Source of the DNA: Verrucomicrobiales bacterium
GTDB taxonomy: Bacteria > Verrucomicrobiota > Verrucomicrobiia > Limisphaerales > Palsa-1400
DNA: 38,653 nt
Assembly: GCA_003138485.1 (NCBI GenBank)
Contig: PLGF01000084.1
Span: forward strand, 1-38,653
Direction of reading: 5' to 3'
Positions 8,501 to 17,684 of this stretch are shown here, piece after piece. The notes beneath the pieces were generated by a model, which was not told the origin of the DNA, made no database searches, and saw only the letters and a program-made list of their open reading frames with translations. Numbering within the stretch: position 1 is the stretch's first letter; every line of letters begins with the position of its first letter. The position numbers and the translations under genes were made by a program.

Positions 8501-11500
8501 CGGAGTCCATCGCCTCAATGTTGAGATCAAAGAAGTTAAAGCCCTTCCCCGACCAAACCAGTTCCGAGCCGGGCAATCGCAGACCATGATTGTTGCGGCT
8601 GAAGTTAAAGACCAGCGGCATCAAAGGCACGCGGCTGGCATCGCGCGGCAGGTTCAGTTTCTTGACCAGGCTGCCGAAGGTGTAGTCTTGGTGCTCGTAG
8701 GCGTCAAGGACCAGGCGGTTGATTTGCTTCAAGTACTCGCCGAAAGGCTCGTTGCCGTTGCATTGGCTGCGAACCGGAAGCAGGCTGACACAATGGCCGA
8801 CAAGGGAACGGCTCCCCGGGTTCTTTTGGGTGTCAACGGCCACTTGTCCCGCCGCATGGATGCCCACAACCAGGTCAGTTTCGCCGGTGAGCCGGTGGAG
8901 CAATACTTTCAAACTGGCGAAGAGATAGGTGAAGAGCGTGCAACCCTGCGTCGCGGCGGCTTGCTTCAACGCGCCATAGAGTTCTGGACTCAGGACCAAT
9001 TCCCGGCTGTCAGCCCCGTAGGTCTTGAACCCCGGACGCGGCCGGTCGGCGGGCAGTTCAATGGCATCCGGCGGGCTGGCGAATTGACGGACCCAGTAGG
9101 ATTCCGCCTCCGCGAAGCGGGCGCGATTCTCCGGGAGGGTTTGCCACTCAAGGTAGTCGCGGAATTGCATGGCGGGAGCAAGGCCGTTGGAAGCGCCTTG
9201 AATCCTGGCGGGATAGAGTGCGCTCAACTCCCGGAGCAACACACTTATTGACCAGCCATCCAGAGCCAGATGGTGGGCAGCCACAACGAGCACATGATGA
9301 GTCTCAGACAGTTTGAAAACTTGGGCGCGGAACAATGGGCCGGTTGCAAAATTAAAGGGCGTTTCGTCCTCAAGTGTGATCGCTTCCTCCAGTTTCCGCT
9401 GGGATTCCGTTGAATCCAAGGCGGAGAAATCATGGAGCGGAACGCTCAGTTCCAAAACGGGATGAATTTGTTGTCCGGAACCATCAGCCAGGAAAGTCGT
9501 GCGCAGAGCATCATGGCGATTGACCAGGTCCTGCAATGCCTGGCGCAACGCATCCAGGGACACCGGGCATCGCAGGTGGATCGAGACAATCTGGTTGAAA
9601 GCACAGGACGCCTCGACGCCCTCCTCCGCCGCAAGCCACAGTTCCATCTGGGCCTGGCTCAACGGCAACGTGAGAACTCCCGCCCGTTTCAGGTTGTCTG
9701 ATTTCAGCGCAATGCCGGAGGAAGGATCGGCGCGCGGAACCTGGGGTTCCTTTGGTTCGGCTGGGACTGATTTTCGGGCGTCGTTTCCAGGCGCCGCGGG
9801 AGAGGCAATGGACGACTGGCCCGGAGGGGCTTGGCGCAATAACTCCAACTGGCGGGCCAGGGCCTGCAATTGTGTCTGGATTGCATCCAAAACGGAGGGG
9901 CCGGGCATCACAGACACCTCAGCGGCCATCGCGCGAACCGGGGGCGCGACGGGTGACAAAGCGTCCGCCGGCAGTTTCTTGTCAAGGAAATCGGCCAACT
10001 CATTGAGCGTCGTCGTTTCCTGGAGCATTTGCCGGAAGGAGACCCTGACGCCGAACTGTTTCTCGATGGCCTGGGCGGCCTGGCCAAGAAACAGAGAATC
10101 CAGGCCCATCTCCATGAAACTGGCGGAGGGACCGACGTCCGTCAGGTTGACACTGGACAGCTCCTGAAACTGAGTTGTGAGCGCCGCCAGAATGCGCTCT
10201 TTGCGGGAGACGGCGCCGGGACTTTTGCCGGTCACACGAGCGTCCGCTGTCGGGGCCGGGGTCGGCGGCAAATCCGTCGTTCCCATTGATCCGACGGCTG
10301 AAACTCCTCTAGCGCCCGCCGACGCTTCATCAGGCGCCGGGTGAGCAGCAGCAAGCGCGGCAGGTTCAAGCCAATAGCGTTTTCTTTCGAAAGGGTAGGT
10401 CGGAAGCGCAACGCGCAGGCGCTTTTCATGTTTGTAAAAACCGGACCAATCCACGGCCGACCCAGCCAGCCACAGCTTGCCGAGCGCGCTGAGCAACGTG
10501 GGCACTTCTTGTTCCTTTGACGCTGAAAAAGAGGAAACCACCGCCTGGCCCGGTGCCTTGGCGGGGTGCTGGCTTGCCAGACTGCTTAAAGTCTGGCCAG
10601 GCCCGACTTCCAGCAGAATGTTCTCCGGGTCCTTCAGAAGTTCGCCCACGCCATCGGCAAAGCGGACCGTCTGGCGCACATGGTTTGCCCAATAATTCGG
10701 ATCCGCCGCTTCACTATCAGCGATCCAGCGCCCGGTGACATTGGAGACATAGGGTATGGACGGTTTGTGGAAACGCACCTTGGCCAGCATCCCGGTCAGT
10801 GGCTCAAGAACAGGGTCCATCATCGCCGAATGGAACGCGTGGGAGGTCTGGAGGCGGCGCGCCGCCACTCCTTGCTCTTTCAACCGCGCCTCCAGTTCCG
10901 CCACCGCGTCGAATGGCCCGGAGACCACACATAATGAAGATGAATTTACGGCCGCAATGGAAAGAGTTTCGGCCAGGAGGGGTGCGATTTCCCTTTCCGC
11001 CATGCGCACGGCGAGCATGGCGCCGCCCGGTTGCGCCTGAACCAACCGGGCGCGCCCAGCCACGACGCGCAGTGCGTCCTCAAGCGAAAAAACACCCGCC
11101 AGACAACCGGCGACGTATTCGCCGACGCTATGGCCAATCATCGCGCGAGGTTTCACACCCCAGGACATCCAGAGCCTGGCCAAGGCATACTCGATGACGA
11201 ACAATGCCGGCTGGGTGGTGCAGGTCTGAGTCAGCAAGTCCCCGGCGGCCTTGACCTTGTCGGCCTCGGGAAAAAGGACTTGACGCAGGTCCAAACCCAG
11301 GCGCGGTTGCAGGATTTCAGCGCACAGATCAATTTCCTCCTTGAAGACCCGCTCGGCGCGGTACAATTCCGCCCCCATATTCACGTACTGGGCGCCCTGG
11401 CCGGGGAACATGAAGACAACCGGGCGCTCCCGGACTTTGCCCTGCTGCGTAAAGACGCGTTTGGGATTCTCTCCCTCAAGCGCCTTGATGGCGTCTCCAA

Positions 11501-13001
11501 CATCGCGGCAGACAAGCATTCGGCGGTGATCAAAAACCCGGCGCCCGGCCTGAAGCGTGAATGCCACGTCAGCCAGGTTTGAGTCAGGATTTGCCTTGAG
11601 ATGATCGCGGAGATTGGCCGTCGCGCAATCCAGCGCTGAACTCGTTTTAGCCGAGAGAACCAGAAGTTGCCAGGAGCGGCCCGGCCTGGAGGGTTCCACG
11701 GCCGGGGCCTCTTCAAGCACGACATGAGCGTTTGTGCCGCCGACACCGAATCCGCTAACCCCGGCGCGGCGCGGCGTCGGACCCGCCTTCCACTGGCTCA
11801 ATTTCGAGTTCACAAAGAAGGGACTGCCGGCGAAATCAATCTTGGGATTTGGCGCCGTGAAATGCAGGCTCGATGGCAGCATTTTGTGCTTCAACGCAAG
11901 CGCCGTCTTAATCAGGCCGGCCACGCCGGCCGCGGCGTCCAAATGCCCGATATTGCCTTTGACAGAGCCGATCGCGCAGAAGTTCTTCCGCGAAGCGCCC
12001 GTCCCAAACGCCTGGGTCAACCCCGCAATTTCTATCGGGTCGCCCAGGGGCGTCGCCGTGCCGTGCGCTTCCACATACGAGATGCTTCCGGGTTCGACGC
12101 CCGCCTGTGCCAGGGCCAGAGCGATCACCTCCGCCTGCCCATCCACGCTTGGCGCGGCGAACCCGACCTTTGCCGAGCCATCGTTGTTCAAGGCGAATCC
12201 TTTGATCACGGCGTAGATTTGATCGCCGTCGTCCAAAGCCTCAGCCAGACGCTTGAGCACGACGATTCCCAGACCGTCGCTGAAATTGGTCCCGGCCGCC
12301 TGGGCGTCGAAGGGCCGGCAATGACCGTCAGGTGAAAGCATGCCGCCTTCCTGAAGATAAGCGCGCTTTTGAGGAAAGGAGATGGAGACGCCGCCGGCGA
12401 GGGCCAGATCGCATTGATAACAGAGCAATGCCTGGCACGCCTGGGATACGGCGACCAGCGACGTGGAACAGGCGGTGTGGATGCTGAGGGCCGGCCCCCT
12501 CAGATTCAGTTTGTAGGCGACGCGGGTGGCAAGAAAATCCTTGTCACGCAACTCGCTCGCCACCTGGCCGGCCACTCTTGTCAAGTCGGGGCGCGAATAA
12601 AGGTTGTTCAAATGGTAAGAGTTTCCGCTCATGCCGGCGTAAACCCCAATGTATCCTTTGACTCGCGCCGGATCGTAACCGGCGTTCTCCAGTGCCTCCC
12701 ACGATGCTTCCAGAAAGATGCGCTGTTGCGGATCGGTGAGTTCGGCTTCCCGGGCGCTGATGTTGAAGAAGCTGGCATCGAACCAATCGGCGTCCTTCAC
12801 AATTCCGCGGGCGGCCACGCATCTCGGGTCCTTTCTCAATCCGGCCACATCCAGCCCCGCGGCCGCGAGCTCTTCGTCGCTGAAAAAGGAGATGGATTCG
12901 ACCCCGGCGATGAGATTGCGCCAGAATTCGTCCACGCTCCCCGCGCCGGGAAAGCGACCGCTCATCCCGATAATTGCGATGCCATCGGAGGTTGTATTCA
13001 T
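5559..13001 (-). CDS. hybrid PKS-NRPS, KS-AT-ACP-C-A(Ser)-PCP-TE
   Basis: This 2480-residue final assembly-line protein contains, in order: KS (8-430; C178, H313, H353 intact); AT (528-830; GHSVGEYV with S625, and HAFH at 721-724, indicating malonyl-CoA); ACP (930-1010; GLDSL, S969); a Pro/Gln linker with helix QLQALARQLELL; C (1110-1550; HHLALDG at 1243-1249, intact); A (1565-2070; YTSGSTG at 1721, LYGPTEAA at 1861); PCP (2085-2155; GGDSL, S2117); TE (2170-2435). Aligning the A domain to GrsA by eye gives the pocket D-V-W-H-I-S-L-V-D-K, nearly the EntF serine code. No KR lies in the PKS module, so the ketone is kept. The TE elbow is GYCFGG (C2253) with D2280 and H2407, a Cys nucleophile. The last 45 residues look like an interdomain linker. 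GGGAG at 13010-13014, 8 nt from the ATG, supports the start; the gap to the preceding PKS gene is 16 nt. Confidence 0.95.
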   Translation of the reverse strand: MNTTSDGIAIIGMSGRFPGAGSVDEFWRNLIAGVESISFFSDEELAAAGLDVAGLRKDPRCVAARGIVKDADWFDASFFNISAREAELTDPQQRIFLEASWEALENAGYDPARVKGYIGVYAGMSGNSYHLNNLYSRPDLTRVAGQVASELRDKDFLATRVAYKLNLRGPALSIHTACSTSLVAVSQACQALLCYQCDLALAGGVSISFPQKRAYLQEGGMLSPDGHCRPFDAQAAGTNFSDGLGIVVLKRLAEALDDGDQIYAVIKGFALNNDGSAKVGFAAPSVDGQAEVIALALAQAGVEPGSISYVEAHGTATPLGDPIEIAGLTQAFGTGASRKNFCAIGSVKGNIGHLDAAAGVAGLIKTALALKHKMLPSSLHFTAPNPKIDFAGSPFFVNSKLSQWKAGPTPRRAGVSGFGVGGTNAHVVLEEAPAVEPSRPGRSWQLLVLSAKTSSALDCATANLRDHLKANPDSNLADVAFTLQAGRRVFDHRRMLVCRDVGDAIKALEGENPKRVFTQQGKVRERPVVFMFPGQGAQYVNMGAELYRAERVFKEEIDLCAEILQPRLGLDLRQVLFPEADKVKAAGDLLTQTCTTQPALFVIEYALARLWMSWGVKPRAMIGHSVGEYVAGCLAGVFSLEDALRVVAGRARLVQAQPGGAMLAVRMAEREIAPLLAETLSIAAVNSSSLCVVSGPFDAVAELEARLKEQGVAARRLQTSHAFHSAMMDPVLEPLTGMLAKVRFHKPSIPYVSNVTGRWIADSEAADPNYWANHVRQTVRFADGVGELLKDPENILLEVGPGQTLSSLASQHPAKAPGQAVVSSFSASKEQEVPTLLSALGKLWLAGSAVDWSGFYKHEKRLRVALPTYPFERKRYWLEPAALAAAHPAPDEASAGARGVSAVGSMGTTDLPPTPAPTADARVTGKSPGAVSRKERILAALTTQFQELSSVNLTDVGPSASFMEMGLDSLFLGQAAQAIEKQFGVRVSFRQMLQETTTLNELADFLDKKLPADALSPVAPPVRAMAAEVSVMPGPSVLDAIQTQLQALARQLELLRQAPPGQSSIASPAAPGNDARKSVPAEPKEPQVPRADPSSGIALKSDNLKRAGVLTLPLSQAQMELWLAAEEGVEASCAFNQIVSIHLRCPVSLDALRQALQDLVNRHDALRTTFLADGSGQQIHPVLELSVPLHDFSALDSTESQRKLEEAITLEDETPFNFATGPLFRAQVFKLSETHHVLVVAAHHLALDGWSISVLLRELSALYPARIQGASNGLAPAMQFRDYLEWQTLPENRARFAEAESYWVRQFASPPDAIELPADRPRPGFKTYGADSRELVLSPELYGALKQAAATQGCTLFTYLFASLKVLLHRLTGETDLVVGIHAAGQVAVDTQKNPGSRSLVGHCVSLLPVRSQCNGNEPFGEYLKQINRLVLDAYEHQDYTFGSLVKKLNLPRDASRVPLMPLVFNFSRNNHGLRLPGSELVWSGKGFNFFDLNIEAMDSGEDLRICCRFNVDLFDGTTMGRWLGHWKSLIEGMLRNPDQAISMLPILNEAERRQLLVEWNQTRIEYPRSRCLHELIEEQVERAPDATAVIFEGKKLTYRQLDERANQLARYLQRLGVGPDTLVSICVERSLEMVVGLLGILKAGGAYVPMDPEYPKERLAFMLADAGAPILLTQSSLQGILPAHTGKVVRLDADWPLITRESAGRIPSSARAEHLAYMIYTSGSTGRPKGAMNTHVAIVNRLLWMQDAYRLTPSDRVLQKTPFSFDVSVWEFFWPLLTGAKLVVALPGAHRDAAYLADLIRKEEITTIHFVPSMLSAFLEAQGLELSCASLKRVICSGEALPYELQQRFFSILPAELHNLYGPTEAAVDVTYWACQRKSPLRTVPIGRPIANTQIYILDRHLQPTPIGVPGELHIGGIGLARGYFNRTELTAEKFIPDPFKSEPGARLYKTGDLARYLPDGAIEYLRRMDHQVKIRGFRIELGEIESVLAGLPGVREAVVVAREDVPGDKRLVAYLTTNGGEPVKNSELRGLLQAKLPDYMVPSVFVTLDRFPLTPNGKVDRKTLPAPDLAPPESGKDFVAPVTDMEKTLAGIWSQLLRTKQVGTQDNFFEAGGDSLLAIRLASKIKQALRFDLPARAIFQHPTIGELAKDLAGRKTSEPTSELIPLRMCDSGPTLVLLTGPGSLELFNLANLLPANASLYASMTPLPESVVRAAANRRASDLMRMEDLATPHVAALKKLKTTGPLLLTGYCFGGMLAYEVAQQLRREGRQVAGVVLLDTWMARPSRLWWEWTWIRGHIGNTLRKGPMYVWRKFRARVKFERDRIDDERRFLRGADSGEEMPWVVTERIYKFAMRGYNAQPLSCRGFVLLPVDDWMAQSYRRIDESMGAEKLFLGGVEVLEVPGDHVNILSRSSLPGLARSYEKITERFRPQNTPAENRGKPRPHSNGREYDNGSLIPAGFAAPFHSTPNLDVDAKKIG
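5567..5574 (-). other. eight-A homopolymer in the overlap of the two thioesterase coding regions
   Basis: On the coding strand eight A follow GC in the 26-nt overlap between the megasynthase stop (5559) and the second TE start (5584). The megasynthase frame reads GCA AAA AAA ATC GGG TAA. Deleting one A changes this to GCA AAA AAA TCG GGT and continues into the second TE. The run is therefore a possible slippage site, phase-variable switch or sequencing error. Confidence 0.6.
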
Positions 13002-13017
13002 TTTCTATTCTCCCACT

Positions 13018-16000
13018 TTAGCTATTCTTGGTTGTTTGGCCCCGGCGAGCCAGCGCGGCTCTTTGCAATTGGGCACGGTCCCGAACTTCCCCCAACCCGG
13101 CCGGCTCCGCTTCGGATTGGCTCAGGCGCCGGGCCAAGGCGCTCACTGTCGAATGTTGGAACAGTTCCGCCGACGAGAGATTTGCTCCAAACGATTGGCT
13201 GATTTTTAGTTGAACCCGCAGTAGAAGCAGCGAATCGCCGCCCAAATCAAAGAAGTTGTCATCGACCCCAACCTCCTCAATGCCTAAAAGCTCCTGCCAT
13301 ATATTTGCCAGCTTCCGTTCCGACTCGTTGGTTGGCGGCGTGATCGCGATGCCCAGGTCCGGCCGCGGGTGACTCACTGGTTCAGTCCGGCCGGCTTCCT
13401 GCTTCATTGCGGGCTGGCGCTGCGCTTTCGAGAGGTCCCGCCGGACGGCGTCCAAATCCGCGACGGAAACCACAATCCGCGCGAAGCTGTAGTTCAGGAT
13501 GCAATTAAAGACTTTCGCGCCTTCCGGCGGGCTTAACGAGTTGGCGCCCGTCAAGACACGGGCGGCTTTTCCAGTTCTGGCCTGCTCCTTTGAGGCGCGG
13601 GCGGCCATGCCGACATCCCGCCAGGGGTCCCAGTTGATCGTGACGGTGTACACGTCGTTCCTGGCTTTCTTGTAAGAGGCAAAGGCGTCGAGGAACTCAT
13701 TTGCCGCGATATACCCCACCTGTCCATGCGCGCCGCTGGATACCACGTTGCCCCGGGTGGAACAGAGAACGAAAAAGTCCAGGCCGCTGTCAGCCAACAG
13801 TTCATCGAGCACCAAGGTGCCCTTCACTTTGGCGGCGAGCATCTGTTCTGTGGCTTCCTTCGTCCTTCGCTGAATGAGTCCGCCATGATCGGCGCTTCCC
13901 GCCGCATGAATGACCCCGTCAACCCGGCCAAAGCGGCATTTCGCCAGGGTGATCACTTCCCGCATCCGCTTGCGATCGGCCGTGTCGGCGGCCGCGACCA
14001 GGACCTGTGCTCCGGCCCTCTCGATAAACTGAATCTTTTTTATCCGGCAACTCGTTTCATCGCCAGCGTCATGAGTCGCAAGCCAATCCTCCCATTGACT
14101 GGCGGGAGGCATCACCGAGCGCCCAACGAGAATCAATCTCGCCTGAACGGACGCGGCCAGGAATTCCGCCAATGCCAGACCGACCCCGCCGAGTCCGCCG
14201 GTAATCAGGTAAACCCCGTTGACTTTCAACCGCGAAGCCACTCCCGCCGGCACCTCCAAATGAATTCGCTCGAACATTTCGACCCATCGGTACCCCGCGC
14301 GGTAAGCGATGACGGGATCAGACGGCTTGGTCGAAAACTCGCCGAGCAGTTGTTTGACGAGTGTTTGTTCACTTTGGGTACCCGGCTCTGGAACAACTAT
14401 ATCAATGCTGCGACATCTCACATTGGAGTATTCAAGCGGGATGATTTTACAGGCGCCCAGTATCGTGGCCTTTTCCGGATTCAACGTTTCCCCGCCAGTC
14501 ACCGCGTGGACGTTGTTCAAAATGATCTCAATGTCCATCTCTTGGGTGATATTCTTCTCGCCCAATGCGCGGGCCAAAAAAAGCAAACTGTATAGTCCCA
14601 GGCTTTGCAGCCGTTCAAGGCGCTGCCACCGCTCATCCCGGCCATAGGAATTCGACACGCTCCAGAGATGGACGATCTTCCGCGGGGCCTTGTCCAAAGC
14701 GCAAAGCTCGGAAATCAGCAAACCATAATCTCCAGGCTCTTCGGGGTTGATCGCATAAGTTCCTTCGTTGATTCTTTGATAGCTCTGGCCCGCGACGACC
14801 CGCGTGACGCTCTCCTGGCGCAAGGTCAGAGATACCGCCAGCTTCTCGCCGAGTCCGCCTTCGTCCAGGAATATCAGCCACTGGCGTTTCTGTCCGGACG
14901 GATTGGTCTCCGAGGCAGCCGTCGAAAGCTCGGATCGCTTCCATGTCGGAAGATAAAACCAGTCGCCGGGGTCCGCGTTTCGCTCCGTCGCGGTATTCGC
15001 CGGGGCCTGCGCTTGCGCGCTGCCTTGGCTTTGTATCCAATAGCGCTCCCGCTGGAAGGGATAAGTGGGCAGAGGGATTCGGCAACGCCGTTCGCGGGCG
15101 TGAAAGCCGGACCAGTCCACCTTGACACCGCGCGCCCAAAGCTGGCCCAGGGCCGTGAGCAAACAGGAAACATCAGGCCGTTGCTCCCGCGCATGGCGCA
15201 TGGAGGAAACAATCGCGCGGCCCGGGGACTGCTCCGGGTGAAGTTTGGCGAGGGAACTTAACGTCGTCCCAGGACCCACTTCGAGCAGAACAGAGTCGCG
15301 GTTCTTGAGCAGCTCCTGGATTCCATCCCCAAATCGCACGGTGTGGCGCAGATGTTTCGCCCAGTATTGCGGATCGCCCGCCTCCGCGGCGGAAATCCAC
15401 CTCCCGGTCAAGTTGGACAGGAACGGAATCTTCGGCTCGCCTCGATTCGCGCGGCTCACACACTCGGCAAATGGTCCCAGGATGGGGTCCATCATCCCGG
15501 AATGAAACGCGTGCGAAGTGTGCAATAGTTGGCCGGTTTTCCCGGAAACTGTCAGAACGACCAAGAACGCCTCAACGTCCGGCGTGGGGCCGGACACGAC
15601 ACACTGCGAGGGGCCGTTCACCGTGGCGAGGGAAAGCGCCGCGGGGAGGATCTTTCGCAGTTCGTCTTCCGGCATCGGAACAGCAAGCATTGCGCCGCGC
15701 GGCATGCTCTGCATCAGATGGCCGCGCTGGGCCACCAACGCCAGGGCATCCTCCACGCCAAACACCCCAGCCAGGCAGGCGGCGACATATTCGCCTATGC
15801 TGTGGCCGATGAGCGCCGCCGGTTTTATCCCCCAGGACATCCAGAGGGTTGCGAGCGCAAATTCGATTGCGAAAAGGGCGGGCTGCGTGATGCGGGTCTG
15901 GGTCAACATTTCTTCCGCGCTCTTCTCCTTCCCGGCCTCCGGATACAGCACTTGGCGCAGGTCTGTTCCCAAGGCGGGGAGCAGGATTTCCGCGCACCGG

Positions 16001-17682
16001 TCGATCTCCTTCTTGAAAACCGCTTCGCTGCGATATAGGTCTGCTCCCATGTTGACATATTGCGCGCCCTGGCCGGGGAACATAAAAACGACCGGGGGAG
16101 CATCAACGTCGCCGTGGTGGGTGATGATTCGTTTGGGATCGCGTGTGCCGAGCGCTCCTGTCGCATCGTCAACATCGCGGCAGACAAGCGCCCGCCGGTG
16201 CTGGAAAACTTGGCGCCCTTCCTGAAGCGTAAAGGCCGCGTCAGCCAGATTCAGACCCGGGTTCGCCTTGAAATGCGCCAGGAGATTGGCCGTGGCGGCA
16301 TCCAGAGCCGGCGCGGTCTTGGCGGACAGGAGCAGGAGCTGCCACGGTCGCGAAGGGCTTGATGGCGGCGGCGCGGGAGCCTCTTCAAGCGCCACATGCG
16401 CGTTGGTGCCGCCGAGACCGAAGGAACTGACGCCGGCGCGCCGGGGCATTGGAACATTCTCCCACGCCTTGAGCTTGGAGTTGACGAAGAAAGGGCTGTT
16501 GGCGAAATCAATCTTGGGATTGGGTCGTGAGAAATGCAGACTGGGCGGCAGCAACTTGTGCTGCAAGGCAAGGGCCGTTTTGATGAGGCCGGCAGCCCCC
16601 GCGGCCGACCCTGTATGGCCGATATTGCTTTTGACAGAGCCAATCGCGCAGAAGTTCCTCGCGGCGGTGCCGGCGCGAAACGCCTGCGTCAACCCGGCAA
16701 TCTCAATGGGATCGCCAATCGGGGTGGCGGTGCCGTGGCACTCCACATAAGACACCGTGTCCGGATCGAATCCCGCCCCGGCCATCGCCGTCGCAACCGC
16801 TTCCGCCTGTCCGTCCACGCTCGGCGCCGTGAAACCCACCTTGTCAGAGCCGTCGTTGTTCAGCCCGAATCCTTTGATCACGGCATAAATATGGTCGCCG
16901 TCGTTCAAAGCCTCCTCCAGCCGCTTGAGCACCACGATCCCGATCCCGTCGCTGGAGACGGTTCCCTGTGCCCGGGCGTCGAAGGCCCGGCAATGGCCAT
17001 CCGATGAAAGAATCCCGCCCTCTTGAAAACGGACGCATCTGCGCTGGGGGAAGGTAATCCAAACACCGCCAGCCAGGGCGAGATCGCATTGATAATTGAG
17101 AAGCCCTTGGCAACCCTGGCACACCGCCACCAGAGAAGTCGAGCAAGCCGTGTTGACGCTGATGGCGGGCCCTCTCAAATTCAGTTTATAGGCGACAAAC
17201 GTGGCCAGGAAATCCTTCTCGTTTCCCAAAGTAATCACCCGCTCGCCGACCAGATCGACGAGGTCCGGCCGGGGGAGCAAATTATTCAAATAGTAGGTGG
17301 ATTCGCCGGAGCCGGCATAAACCCCGATCGGCCCGTCCACTCGCGCCGGGTCGTATCCGGCGTTTTCCAGGGCTTCCCATGAGGATTCAACGAACAGGCG
17401 CTGCTGAGGATCGGTCACTTCCGCCTGTTTGGCGTTAATCCCGAAGAAAGTGGCGTCAAACCATTCGGCATCCCGCAAGATTCCGCGCGCTGGAACATAA
17501 CTGAGGTCCTTTTTCACCGCCGCTACATCCAGCCCGGAAGCGGCCAACTCCTCGTCGGTGAACGTCGAAATGGAATCCACGCCGGCCACAAGGTTGCGCC
17601 AGAATTCATCCAAATTGCCCGCGCCAGGAAAGCGGCCGGCCATGCCAATTATGGCGATGTCTTCCGATGCGGATTGCTTCAT
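13018..17682 (-). CDS. type I polyketide synthase module, KS-AT-KR-ACP
   Basis: Counting from ATG 17682 the protein has 1554 residues. Domains: KS (8-432; NTACSTS with C180, VECHGTAT with H316, SNIGHTG with H356); AT (531-830; GHSIGEYV with S628, HAFH at 724-727, a malonyl-CoA signature); a structural plus catalytic KR region (about 905-1405; ITGGLGGVG from 1160, S1308, Y1324, N1328); ACP (1455-1525; GGDSL, S1484). There is no DH or ER, so its product is a beta-hydroxyacyl chain. Acting on an aminoacyl-PCP from the preceding NRPS, it should build a gamma-amino-beta-hydroxy (statine-like) unit. The KR lacks the Trp typical of A-type enzymes and has a degenerate LDD loop (SADH), so stereochemistry is unclear. 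A GTG at 17688 would add two residues and overlap the upstream stop. KS-AT is closely similar to that of the next protein. Confidence 0.95.
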   Translation of the reverse strand: MKQSASEDIAIIGMAGRFPGAGNLDEFWRNLVAGVDSISTFTDEELAASGLDVAAVKKDLSYVPARGILRDAEWFDATFFGINAKQAEVTDPQQRLFVESSWEALENAGYDPARVDGPIGVYAGSGESTYYLNNLLPRPDLVDLVGERVITLGNEKDFLATFVAYKLNLRGPAISVNTACSTSLVAVCQGCQGLLNYQCDLALAGGVWITFPQRRCVRFQEGGILSSDGHCRAFDARAQGTVSSDGIGIVVLKRLEEALNDGDHIYAVIKGFGLNNDGSDKVGFTAPSVDGQAEAVATAMAGAGFDPDTVSYVECHGTATPIGDPIEIAGLTQAFRAGTAARNFCAIGSVKSNIGHTGSAAGAAGLIKTALALQHKLLPPSLHFSRPNPKIDFANSPFFVNSKLKAWENVPMPRRAGVSSFGLGGTNAHVALEEAPAPPPSSPSRPWQLLLLSAKTAPALDAATANLLAHFKANPGLNLADAAFTLQEGRQVFQHRRALVCRDVDDATGALGTRDPKRIITHHGDVDAPPVVFMFPGQGAQYVNMGADLYRSEAVFKKEIDRCAEILLPALGTDLRQVLYPEAGKEKSAEEMLTQTRITQPALFAIEFALATLWMSWGIKPAALIGHSIGEYVAACLAGVFGVEDALALVAQRGHLMQSMPRGAMLAVPMPEDELRKILPAALSLATVNGPSQCVVSGPTPDVEAFLVVLTVSGKTGQLLHTSHAFHSGMMDPILGPFAECVSRANRGEPKIPFLSNLTGRWISAAEAGDPQYWAKHLRHTVRFGDGIQELLKNRDSVLLEVGPGTTLSSLAKLHPEQSPGRAIVSSMRHAREQRPDVSCLLTALGQLWARGVKVDWSGFHARERRCRIPLPTYPFQRERYWIQSQGSAQAQAPANTATERNADPGDWFYLPTWKRSELSTAASETNPSGQKRQWLIFLDEGGLGEKLAVSLTLRQESVTRVVAGQSYQRINEGTYAINPEEPGDYGLLISELCALDKAPRKIVHLWSVSNSYGRDERWQRLERLQSLGLYSLLFLARALGEKNITQEMDIEIILNNVHAVTGGETLNPEKATILGACKIIPLEYSNVRCRSIDIVVPEPGTQSEQTLVKQLLGEFSTKPSDPVIAYRAGYRWVEMFERIHLEVPAGVASRLKVNGVYLITGGLGGVGLALAEFLAASVQARLILVGRSVMPPASQWEDWLATHDAGDETSCRIKKIQFIERAGAQVLVAAADTADRKRMREVITLAKCRFGRVDGVIHAAGSADHGGLIQRRTKEATEQMLAAKVKGTLVLDELLADSGLDFFVLCSTRGNVVSSGAHGQVGYIAANEFLDAFASYKKARNDVYTVTINWDPWRDVGMAARASKEQARTGKAARVLTGANSLSPPEGAKVFNCILNYSFARIVVSVADLDAVRRDLSKAQRQPAMKQEAGRTEPVSHPRPDLGIAITPPTNESERKLANIWQELLGIEEVGVDDNFFDLGGDSLLLLRVQLKISQSFGANLSSAELFQHSTVSALARRLSQSEAEPAGLGEVRDRAQLQRAALARRGQTTKNS

Positions 17683-17684
17683 GC

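Noticed and set aside
7794-9251. Long rightward open frame opposite the A and C domains of the hybrid PKS-NRPS (485 codons)
   Set aside because: The minus-strand product carries intact C and A core motifs throughout; the rightward frame shows only low-complexity Arg/Gln/His-rich sequence.
5559-13001. PKS-NRPS TE domain considered inactive because the elbow Ser is missing
   Set aside because: The position is Cys, with Asp and His in place; Cys is a competent nucleophile in known thioesterases, so degeneration is not supported.
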